Positions 24,801 to 36,800 of a stretch of DNA of 64,000 bases are shown one piece after another. Position 1 is the first letter of the stretch; every line of letters begins with the position of its first letter. The stretch spans positions 558,001 to 622,000 of the forward strand of contig CALYLW010000282.1 in NCBI GenBank assembly GCA_944989445.1, in the 5' to 3' direction. The translations under genes were made by a program, and so were the position numbers. This stretch comes from Ampullaceana balthica (lineage: Eukaryota; Mollusca; Gastropoda; Lymnaeidae). The notes under the pieces are model-generated. The model had not been told where the DNA came from. It saw only the letters and a list, made by a program, of their open reading frames with translations, and searched no databases.

Positions 24801-27800
24801 TGATTTGTTTATTTGTATTTTAAATTCGCTGATACTAGTGATACGACGGTAACTTATTTTTCATTAAATGGAATCGAAACATGACAGAGACATAATCAAA
24901 GTCCTTCACTTCGGCATAAATATATATACATGTGTATATATATGTATATATATATAAATTCCCGATTAGTCATAACTTTTCCCGACGTTCAAGGCCGATA
25001 ATTTATTTTTAAGAATTCCCGACTTTTTTCCGTTTTCCTGAGTGGGAACCATTGTTATATTTAAATTTTAAACGGTCCTTAAAAACCAACGGTCATTACA
25101 ACCTTAGGAAAGAGTGAAGAAATTTTAGGGTTCCGATACGATTCCGATTAATCATCCCTTCTCTAATTAACGCTAACTAATTAATCATGGACATAAAGAA
25201 ATTTCAAGCACATGTTAATATTTTGCTGCCATATTGGTCTTCGTTTTAACTCGATCATCGGTTATCTCGACGCCATTTTTCATACCCCAACGCCGTCGAC
25301 TTAAGCGGTTTCGACTGTAGTTATTATTGTTTATAATAGCATAATAATAATGGAGTGATATAGTCTTTATTTGAACCATGAGTTGACTAACACTGACTAC
25401 CAATAATTCATACTTGATTGGACTACTTTTGAACCAAGTTACTCTATATTAGTTGACTTTTTCTAAGGTCTTTGTCAAGGTAATAGTAATAGACGCCAGA
25501 AGTCTATGGTAAAAGCTAATAGTAATAGAAGCCAGAGGTCTATGGTAAAAGCTAATAGTAATAGAAGCCAGAGGTGTATGGTAAAAGGTAATAGTAATAG
25601 AAGCCAGAAGTCTATGGTAAAAGGTAATGGTAATAGAAGCCAGAAGTCTATGGTAAAAGGTAATGGTAATAGAAGCCAGAGGTCTATGGTAAAAGGTAAT
25701 GGTAATAGAAGCCAGAAGTCTATGGTAAAAGGTAATGGTAATAGAAGCCAGAAGTCTATGGTAAAAGGTAATGGTAATAGAAGCCAGAGGTCTATGGTAA
25801 AAGGTAATGGTAATAGAAGCCAGAGGTCTATGGTAAAAGGTAATAGTAATAGAAGCCAGAGGTCTATGGTAAAAGACATTGAAAGAGATAGTGTAGAGTA
25901 GTGGGGTGGTTTGGTGAATTGGTTGGCAAGGACATATAAGAACGGAATATTTTTGTATACCAGTACATGACTTGCATTTGAAATGGGTTTAACCCCATGT
26001 GCTTACTTTTATACATAGGTCTTCTTTGTGTCATGTGGGTTTAACCTCATGTGCTTTCTTTTATACAGTCTCACCCCCATTACTTTATTTACTTTTATAC
26101 ATAGGTCTTCTTTATGTCATGAATTCAATGATTGAAAGGATTATTATTAAAGTTTTTAACAGCAAGGAGGAAATGGATGAAATGGAAATTGTTTTTTTTT
26201 CTTCTTGAAACTCCATTATAAATTATTTCTTTTTCAAACCTGAACGTTCTTGTCAAGTTTAATATAATGATTGCTCTGAAAGAGAAATCCAGTATTTGTA
26301 ATAGTTAAGCGAATAAAGTTAAAGTGAGCTGCTTTATACTTTCACATACATTCGTATATAAACGGTAGGGGGTGTTGGCATAGCACGTAAAGTATCACTT
26401 CAAGTTACTTGCAATGGCTCAAAAGTTAATAGAAACTTATCTATAGGATCTAATTTATTTGTATATGAAATCACCTAACTCAAGCTATTGTGTTGACACA
26501 CATACAGACAAGCTTCTGACTCAAGAAGGTGTCATGTCAGGATTTATAAAAATCTTGATGTCAGTTTTGTGCAGGATTACATACTTGCCCTGTACTCTGT
26601 ATTACATACTTGCCCTGTACTCTGTATTACATACTTGCCCTGTACTCTGTATTACATACTTGCCCTGTACTCTGTATTACATACTTGCCCTGTACTCTGT
26701 ATTACATACTTGCCCTGTACTCTGTATATGTGAAAGTAACGTGAGCAAGTCAAGAGGTGACCTTATGAATCTGATGAACTCATTAACTTTTCTATTTCAG
26801 ATGAAACTCTAGCTGTCAATGTTTTGTGTGGTGTAGTAGCTGGTATGACATCTAGTGCAATAGCCAACCCAACAGATGTTTTAAAGGTCAGGGTGCTTCT
26901 GTTTTATAAATACATATAATTAAGTTTACAATAATGATCATTTCTATTGTGCAAAAGCCAATGCATTATTTTGCTGGAGCCTGTCTTACAAGTTGATCCA
27001 ATAACATGAAATGTCAAACTCTATACATTGCTGGAGACAAGTATGAATTTGTAAGAAGAAAATAAATTAATGTATAAATAACATTACAAATGAAGACAAC
27101 TAATTCCACCGAATTTATTTCTTTTAAAGTTGGCATATGAAATAAAGAAGCAATGTTATTTGTTCAAATCATTCCCTCCTGAAGCACTACTTCCATACTT
27201 ACTAAATTTTCCTCACAAAAGGGAAGTAACTACTGCCTTTATCTTTTGAATACATTATATCCTAAAAGAAAAAGTACATAGAGAAATTAATTTAATAATA
27301 ATGTAGCATTCATGGTGATAAAAAAGGGAAAAAAGACTGATAACGTGATTGTCTGCTACCCTGATGAACATATACTAGATATTGACCGTTTAGACCAGTG
27401 GTTCCCAAACTTTTTTGACCCGTGGACCCCTTTTATAGTCAAAACTTCCCCACGGACCCCCCAAGTGAAAAACTACATACACACATTGTACAAAAATTAC
27501 AAATCCAAAAAAAGCAACATTTTGAAGTATTTATTGAAATTATAACTTTTGTTTAAAATAAAATTGCAAACAAACAATAACTTGTATGAACGTGATGCGA
27601 TTTTATGAGTGTATTTATGACCGACTCAATGTTTGTGAGTAGCAACCGCAAATCCCCAAGAGTACCAATTTCTAGTCGGTTTCTGTTTTTTTATGATGAG
27701 GTTCATAAGGCACTGAATCTTTGTTCTACCAAATAAAAAGACGGGAAAGCAGTCAACAACTTCTGTACAATAGCCCATAATTCAGGACCTAAAATTGGGC

Positions 27801-30800
27801 TGTACAATAACCCAAAATGCAAGATATAAAATTGGGATCTGATTTTGTAACCAGAATTTGTGGCTCAAACATTGGTTTAAGTTCCTCATTTCAATAAGCT
27901 GCTCCAGTATTAGTATGGATGCATCTGTGTTTGGGATCTGAGTTTGTCCACGCTCAAAAGTTTTTCAACACCCAGTCTGGAATATCCATGTGTAGAATGT
28001 CTTCAAATCTTTGGTTGAGATCTGCGTGAAGAGTGAAGAGCCATTAAGTTTTGACAGTAAGCCAGCAAATCTTTATCTCGATTTTGCAAATTCGAAAGAT
28101 TTGGAAACTGAGAATATTCTCCTGTTCCTAAGTTTTGTTTGTACAGAAAAAGGTTTGCTACAAACACAGATAGTATGCTTTTATTTTTGATTAAATTTAA
28201 TTGCTGGTTTACTTGTAGTTTCAAATTAGTTTCGTTAAAGTTGTTAAATAAATCATTCATAAACGGTATGTCATTTTTTTTTAGTTAATTGTGTCGCAAA
28301 TCATTGTCTTTGTTTTACAGGAATTCAAACACTGAATCAAAGAGAGCATAAAATCGATTTAAATAAGTATTGGTGAATAAGTAAACTATTATAGTCTTTT
28401 TCATTTTCCAAACAATATAAGTAAATTATCACTCATTGAAGGCATTCCTTTTGATTTTATTAACTGCTCTGATGACATAATCTAGTGATCCATGCAAATT
28501 ACACTAAGTTTGTTGCTAATACATGATGTCGATGATGGTATAATGTACTAAAAATACATTCCCTTCAGCTTGTATTAAGTATGCCAGAAAGTCGAGTGTA
28601 TTACTTTAACTTTAAAAAATCTTTTTAATTCAGCAAATAATGTTTCTCCTTTCGTTTCTAATTCCAAACATTATGCCATACTTCAAATATTCAACACCAC
28701 TGTATTGTCGGCATTGTTTTTTCGGCTCACTCAGTGCTGTGTTACCTATTTGCTGTAGCTTAGGGTCCCCGCCTTATTGGAGAGGAGACCAACACCAACT
28801 TTTTTTCCATATTTAATAATAATAATAAATTGATAATTTGTATAACGCTGTATCCCACCAAGGAGCCGGGCTCACGGCGCTTTACATGGAGATAATAACA
28901 TACATGTTGTCACATTAGAATTCACGGGTTTGACAGAAAAGAGAGAAGGGGAGCGAACTGGTGGAAATAAGAAAGGAATGCGAGTGTTATGAGTGCAACT
29001 GAAGTCCAAGGTTCAGCCTGTTAGTGTGGTCACTGAGTCGAGGCGGACACGGAGGTGACATGAAGTGTGTAGTGGTGAGAAGGTCAGATAGAGAGAGAAT
29101 AAGAAGATGGTGACTGAGTGTATGATTCCATTTTACGGACGTGATATATACTCGATGTAAATTAATGTAAATAGAAGAAGTGATTAAAAGTTATGTTATT
29201 CAAACAGTGCCTCAGATATTTATTGTGAGACAGAGTTAATAAGGTCACGCCCACTCGGCTATGTGACATAAAATGGTGTCAGAAGTGAAAACGAGGATTT
29301 CGTCTCAGAGGTAAAAACAAGTGACATAAAATGGTGAAAGCACATTATTTTCGATGAGTCGTGATAATCACACTTCCTAAAGGAATACCAGCAGGAATTT
29401 ATGTTTAATGGAAATACTGACATAAATTCATACTACGGAGATGAAAGTATTTTAGAGACAGTGAGAACCATTTATTTTAACAAGTGGACATTGTGTGACA
29501 TAATTAAAGGACATAAAATAAGAGACAATCAGTGAAATAAATAAATGAAGTGAAAACAACATTGATTCATTACATTCAATAGAAAATGGATTACTATAAG
29601 GAATTCACTTCTATTGCAAAAGAATTTGGATTAATGGGTAAAGAACTACGAGAGTTCGTCGAAGAGAAAGTCAAAGCAGCCGAAGAGAAAGAGAAACAAA
29701 ATAAAATAACAGACAGAGAAGAAAGAAGTGCAAGGAGAGAAATGGAGCAACTAAAGAATGATAACCTGAAACTACAAATTGACCTACAGGAAAGAGGCCA
29801 CAATCCAGGTAATAATACTAATGATAGATCAACACCAAATGAATCAATCAAAGTCAGAAAATATAACAGTAAAAAAGAAAAAATAGATGTTTATCTGGAC
29901 TATTTTGAATCTGTTATGGATATAAAAGGGTATGAAGAAAAATATTGGCCTACACAACTCATGACCAAACTCACTGGAGAAGCTTTTGAAGCTTATAATA
30001 GTATATCCAAACAGGACAAAAACATTTACAAAAATGTAAAAAAGGCACTTTTATTGCACTTTGGAAAATCAGAAAATGACTATAGGAAAGAATTCCATGA
30101 AATAAGAATTAAAAGGGACAAAGACCCTCAAATGATTGTGCATGAAGCACTGGTGAAACTAACAAAATGGCTGGAACTCGCAGCTATCGATACAAGCGAT
30201 CCACAATCCATATTAGACATGATTTTGATTGATAAATTCTTGGAAAGCGCGACACCAACGCTATTTACATATTTAACAGACAAGAAAATTAGGACTCAGG
30301 CAGAGTTGACAAACGCACTACGAACGTTCAAGGATTCACATCCTGATATCGAAATGGACAAAAGACATGATTTCCTTGCAACAATCCAAAATAAAAAACC
30401 AGAAACTATTTGCTATTGCTGCGGCAGAAGAGGACATATAGCGAGGCATTGCTATTACAACAAAGAAAAGACAGATAGGGGGTCACCTAAGACCAGCCCA
30501 ACACAAAATAAAAAAGAAACAAGATATAGACAAGATCATTTTGAAAACAAAGGCAGATATAATCATAATTACCGATATAGAGATTATGATCAAGGTAGAC
30601 GATCATGGAGAGGCAGATATTATGGTTATGATTCCAGAAACAGAAATTATGACCAACCATGGAGAAAAAATGAAAATCAAGACATGGATGATAGGAGAAA
30701 GATAAACCGAGAAGAAACAAGAGCTAATGACATTGTAGCCACTATTGACAATCATGGATATAGCAGAAGTGATGAAGGCCGTAGTCGCAGAGATGGTGAT

Positions 30801-33800
30801 AGTGAGTCGGAGACTATTTATGTGGAATCATCTGAAGTAGAAAGAATCATTGGTCATGGAGGAAATAGAATCAGAGACATGGAAGCAGACAGTGGATGTC
30901 GGATAAAGGTGTCTCGTGACGGTGACTCATCTGGCCGAAGTTCTGTTTAATTATCAGGAAGAAAAAATGCCATCTCAGAAGCCAAGCGACTTATTCAAGA
31001 TGCTGGAGTTAACATTATCAATGGAAATGATCGTGGTCGTGATTGGTGAATCATCGAACCTTTAAGAGCCTGAAGAAGCATTGAAGGTCTTTTTGTTTGA
31101 ATTCATCCCAGTTGTAATGTCATCATTTTTCTCATATTTTTTTCCCTTAAAGTATACTCTGTAATCAATGTCATACATCATTTCATCTCAAATCAGGTTA
31201 AAGTATTTTTATCTGTAATGTAACCTTTGAGATCACCGCTTGGTGTAAATTAATAGATATATGTATATATGGTAGAATTGATTTGAAATAGCCATGAAGT
31301 AAATATAATATAGTATCGACAGGCATAACTGATGATAATATGCACCGAGCACCTCGCCACATTTAAAATATTGATCCGACTTGCTTTTAAAATGATGTTC
31401 ATTGTGCATGTTTTGCCTACAATTTCCATCTTTAGATAAACATAGAAAACTGAACCTGTATTTGGGCTACAGTTGAAGATTGTCAATCCATGAACTCATC
31501 CATATATCATACTTTTATTTCATGCATTATGATTGTTAAACATAATTCTATTTTCGCATAACTATAATATTGTTGTATGTTGTGATGACCTAAAAATGTT
31601 TTGTACCAAAACATTTTTTTCGAAGGATGGGGGTGAATGTCACATGAGAATTCACGGGTTTGACAGAAAAGAGAGAAGGGGAGCGAACTGGTGGAAATAA
31701 GAAAGGAATGCGAGTGTTATGAGTGCAACTGAAGTCCAAGGTTCAGCCTGTTAGTGTGGTCACTGAGTCGAGGCGGACACGGGGGTGACATGAAGTGTGT
31801 AGTGGTGAGAAGGTCAGATAGAGAGAGAATAAGAAGATGGTGACTGAGTGTATGATTCCATTTTACGGACGTGATATATACTCGATGTAAATTAATGTAA
31901 ATAGAAGAAGTGATTAAAAGTTATGTTATTCAAACAGTGCCTCAGATATTTATTGTGAGACAGAGTTAATAAGGTCACGCCCACTCGGCTATGTGACACA
32001 TGTAATAATTTAAATAAACATTCTTATCATAATAACCACATAAATTACAGTACAATACACATAAGCTACGCTAATCATTAAAAATAAATGTTGTTTCTTT
32101 AATTTTGAACATAAATTTTGAAAAGATGCGTCTTAAGTGCAGTTTTGAAGGACTTGGTAGATGAAATACTCCGGATGTGTAATGGTAGAGAATACAATTG
32201 TTTGGCACTGATACAGAATATCTGGACTTCAAAAGGGCCCCTATGTCTCAAATAGCTTAGGGCCCCATCAAGTCTAAATCCAGCCCTGGGCTCACTTATT
32301 CTCTTATCTGTTGTAACAAACCACTGTTAATGATAATTAATGTTTTCAATGGAATGCTGCAGTAAAGCCCTATTGAAAAAAATATTTTGATGATAGGATA
32401 CAATTTAGATAAATATAACTTCACGACAAATCAAAAAATACCCTACCTTGCAACCCTCGTAGATTCTAGTTAAAATCTTGTATTTTTCTGACCTATTTAT
32501 TGGAATTCGCATTTCTTACCCATTAAACTTGATGTTTCAACAAACCAAGTATTTTGATTGGTTATAGTTGGGGAAATTACCTCAGTATTCTACCTTTTCT
32601 AGGTAAAAAAACAACATTGTACTCCATGACTGAAAACTCCTAAGATAGTTTTTAATTTGTTGAAAAGATACTTTTTTTTATTTATTATTTATTTTAATTT
32701 CCATCATAATGAAAATTGATCACAGCGTTATTATTTTATAATAAACCTTGCGGACCCCCTCCCCTGACACTGTTCAGGGACCCCCAAATCAATTTTAATT
32801 TTCCACGGACTCCCTTAATGGTACCGGGGACCCCTGGGGGTCCGTACGGACCAATTGGGAACCACTCGTTTAGACTAAAGCACACATGGCTTAAGTGAAG
32901 CAAGATTATTTTAAAAAATGATATCATGCCATTGCTGTAAGTCTGGAGGAATGCTAGGCTTACACATTAATAATTAAAAATGCAATAGTTCAATAAAATA
33001 AAATTGATTGGTTTTGGGACAAGTTGCCTCATGGGTTAAATGTGTTAATTATAAATGTTTTTTCATAATATAAAATTTATATCGTCAATGTTATCACCAG
33101 GTTCGAATGCAAGCCAGGGGCACTAAGACATCGGGTTATGATAACATTTTGTCTTCTTTTATCAAGATCTACAAAGAGGAGGGAATTGCTGGATTGTGGA
33201 GGGTAACTTTTAATTTGAATTTAGACAAACTTTCTTTCTGTTGCTAGTCATGTTTGTTGTGATGTCCTGCAATGGAATCTTCGTTGTTACCTGTTGTTCC
33301 ATTTATATTGTGTTAATTATTCCTTTCTATTAGGGATGCACGAAAAAGTAGAAAATAAAATACAATTCTTAAAACATGTTTTAAAAAGAAATCTCTACTT
33401 CTGGCCGGCAATTTTTATTGTATAGATTTCTAAACTTTCTATTCGCTCTATGAAATTATGTACATGTCCTTTTCTTGTATCAAATATTTCTATACATCTC
33501 AGTGGTTTCCATGATGGAAAATGTTAGATTAGGAGGTTTTATTTTACTATAAAGTATAAGTATATGCTATAGATTCTATGTAAATATTTTATATGAATGC
33601 CAAACTTGTGGTTCATGGAAAAGGAAGCCCTATGTTTTTTATCAAGCCTAAAATACTTATTGCTTATAATTATTAAAGATTACCGTATACAGTCGAACCC
33701 ACTTAACTCGAGCTCGGTTAACTCGCCCACCCCATTATGTCGACGTTTTTTATTGGAACCGCCAAATTCTCTCTTTGTCTTAGCATTTTCTCGTCGTTTA

Positions 33801-36800
33801 ATTCGATTTTTTAAAGTCGCCGAAACCTCATAACACGAGCACAAAAAAGGGTCAAATTTGCCACTTAACGTTGGTTATCTCGATCCCCATGGCCAATTGC
33901 CAGCTTTTGAAAATGTTAGCTATGCTTTTTTTATAACCAAGGGAAGGGTCCAATTTTCTGCCTCACCAGGGTCTGCTGGTGACGTCACAGCCCGCTTGCT
34001 CAGCGCTGTTACTTCTGGTACTATGCTTCGGTAACTAAGTGAATACATTTTTTAAAAAAAATCGGTCACTAGCGAACTCCACAAACAGTGATGACGTGTA
34101 TTTTTATATTTATAGACCAGAATATTATTATTATTAAGAAAACGCTTTGATTTTGATGTCACGTTCGCTCGCGTGTTGGCTCTGGTATTCTGCCGTAACA
34201 CAACAAAAAATTAACTCCGGTTAATAAGCTAATATACCGACTAAGTCCTGATAAAACGGAGTAAACAGTCATAATAAGATGGAATTTATTTAAATACCAT
34301 ATTATGTTTCACTCGTCAACTTGCCAGAATTATTGAATTTTGACGCGCACACGACGACTCACACACACACACCCAATAGGGTGGGGTTTAGGTGGAGTTG
34401 AGCTACACTGGCCATTTACCAAGGCATGCTCTGACTCAATTTAAAAAGAAAAATGTTCCTTTCCCCAACCCACAGTAGATGTATAACAGTGGGGGAGGGG
34501 AGGGAAGGTGTCTCTTCTCGCGGTCTTGTATTGGTATGTCAAAGAAAGAGGCTTCCTTTTATATAAACATCAAAGACCTTTCTAGCCTTTCGCGCTTTGA
34601 TTTCACTTAGAGCGGACCGACTGTAGTAATAGCCGTGACCTTTGACCGTGGTTCACTTGAAGCTCTCGTACAGTGCCCCGACAACTAAGCAAATTAAAAT
34701 TTTTAAAAAAAGCATTCCTTAGCCGTAGGCGAAGTAGACTAATAGTGATGACGGGTATATTATTTAGATACCGGAATAGGGAGAAAGCGATTTGAAGTCA
34801 CCGTCACTCAACACAACAAAAACGAACTCCGGGGTAAAAAGCTATTACGAGCTTATTGAAGTTGCAGCTGAATAAATTTTTTAAATTCCGAAGACTTAAA
34901 ACTTAAATAAATAAGCCTAAGCCTAAACATTTTTAAAGATGAGTGTAAGCGGTCGTTCGATAGTCGTAACTACGGTAACCGGGTAAACACTAGTCCTAGC
35001 CTAATAGTAGTCAATTATTAACAAATATATTTATTTGAATATTGATTGTTTTCCTTGGTCCTTATACAAATAAATGCCTTGGTATTAGTAATAAACTTAC
35101 ACTAAGATTATGACTTTAATTATAATTACATTATTAGTATTAGTAGTAAATAGCATGAAATAATAAACTTCAAGGACGAACGAGCTAATAAACTAGAACT
35201 AGAGCCTCAGTCAGAGCCGAGTCACTAATTCATTTACATAAATCATACTCGCAAGGACGTTCCATTTCGCATAATATAATATATCACATAATTTAACATT
35301 ACAGTCGAACCCACTTACCTCGAGCTCGGTTAGCTCGACCACCCCACTAACTCAACGTTTTTTATTGGAATCGCCAAATTCTCTCTTTGTCTTAGCATTT
35401 TTTCATTGGCTAATTCGATTTTTCTAAGTCGCCGAAACCTGGTACCTCGAGCACAAAAGAGGGCCAAATTTGCAACTTAACTTGGTTAGCTCGATCCTCG
35501 TCAGTTGGCCTAGCAATGCACTCTTGTCATTTTTAGTTCAAAACAGTATTGACATCTCGATTTTCTTCGAGACTTCCGGCTATTGTGTGATTCTACCAGA
35601 TTTCAATAAAAGTTACCGGATGTTTTGCGTGTGTGAATTATTAGTTCGACGTGTATCCATGGAGTATGTATTCACCCGAGGTACTGGACAATCGCGTTAG
35701 AGGTCGTTAATCGTCATTTCGCAGTGCATGTTATATTATTATTAAACTTAATTCATATTCTGATGTATTAATCATTTTATTTTTTAAGATAAACGAATAT
35801 CTTTAGAAATGAAAATAAAGGTTTGTATCGAGAATTGACGGTGGTTTTTATTTTAAATTATTTAATCAAATAAAAAAATTATTATTCTTTTAAAAGTGTG
35901 TTGTTGCTTTGTTACCAGTAAGATACGTGACTGTGACTAACACGCGCGTGACGATGAAATGAAATAATTTCTGATAAGGAATGATTTTTTTAAAAATTCG
36001 CTTAGACTTATTTTCAGGCCGAGGTCTAACACAGTACACACAGCGTGCTGTGATCAACGGTCAAGGCCACAATAGTTTTATTTATATTACAAGTTTGATT
36101 GACTGAGGAAATTCGAGAGCGTTCTGATAGTTAAGTAACAGATATCCTGCACGTCAAAAGCATTAAACTTAAAATAACCATATTGATTTGTTTATTTGTA
36201 TTTTAAATTCGCTGATACGACGGCAAACGCGAGTGGCTATACCGTGACACGCAGCATGCGAAAAATTTGACCTTTTAACGCATGCGCAGACAATTATAAA
36301 CTGGTAACTTTTGTTTTATTAAATGGAATCGAAACATACCACTACCACAGAGTCGTAATCAAAGTCCTTTACTTTGGCATAAATATATATATATAAAAAT
36401 ATATATATAAAAACTGCAGATTAGTCATAACTTTTCCCGACTTTCAAGGCCTAGAAATTTTTTTTAAGAATTCCAGACTTTTTCCCGTTTTCCTGAGTCC
36501 TTAAAAACGAACGGTCATTACAACCTTAGGAAAGAGTGAAGAAATATTAGGGTTCCGATACGATTGCGATTAATCGTCCCATCACTAATTAACGCTAACT
36601 AATTAATCACGTACATAAAGAAATTTCAAGCACATGTTAATATTTTGCCGCCATATTGGTTTTCGTTTTAACTCGATCATCGGTTATGTCGACGCCATTT
36701 TTCATACCCCAACGCCGTCGACTTAACCAGTTTCGACTGTATATTGATATTTCCTATATTCCGATACGATTCTAATTAATCGTCCCATCACTACTTAATG

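Larger units (their letters stand above)
28908..31998 (+). mobile_element. Pol-less LTR retrotransposon encoding Gag with a KH domain
   Basis: Two 361-bp LTRs (28908-29268 and 31638-31998) start TGTCACA and end TGTGACA, and differ at two positions by eye. Exact 5-bp target duplications catgt lie at 28903-28907 and 31999-32003. A primer-binding site (tggtgtcagaagtg from 29274) fits a tRNA-Leu 3' end from memory. A purine-rich tract (aaggatgggggtgaa) abuts the right LTR. The 2.4-kb interior encodes only Gag, with no protease, RT or integrase. It is therefore a non-autonomous 'TR-GAG'-like element, recently inserted. Confidence 0.93.
28813..32215. repeat. SINE-like segment interrupted by the LTR element
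   Basis: The left part (28813-28902) has (aat)n followed by tataacgctgtatcccacca and ctcacggcgctttacat, a repeat common in invertebrate genomes by recollection. The right part resumes after 32003 with aaaagatgcgtcttaagtgc. Boundaries are approximate. Confidence 0.45.
28732..32288. mobile_element. hAT element 2 nested in hAT 1
   Basis: Left end cagtgctgtgttacc; right end reverse-complements to CAGGGCTGGATTTAGACTTG. Identical 8-bp duplications ggctcact flank it at 28724-28731 and 32289-32296. Without the LTR element it is about 460 bp and non-coding, and it carries a SINE-like segment. Confidence 0.8.
27396..32867 (-). mobile_element. hAT transposon 1 (ZBED5-like), intron 4, hosting nested insertions
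   Basis: Left end cagtggttcccaaac and right end ggttcccaattggtccgtac (reverse complement, with the first C of the TIR mutated) bracket the element. The 8-bp duplications gtttagac at 27388-27395 and 32868-32875 match exactly. Decayed transposase pieces lie on the minus strand. A second hAT (28732-32288) and an LTR element are inserted inside it. Confidence 0.88.
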
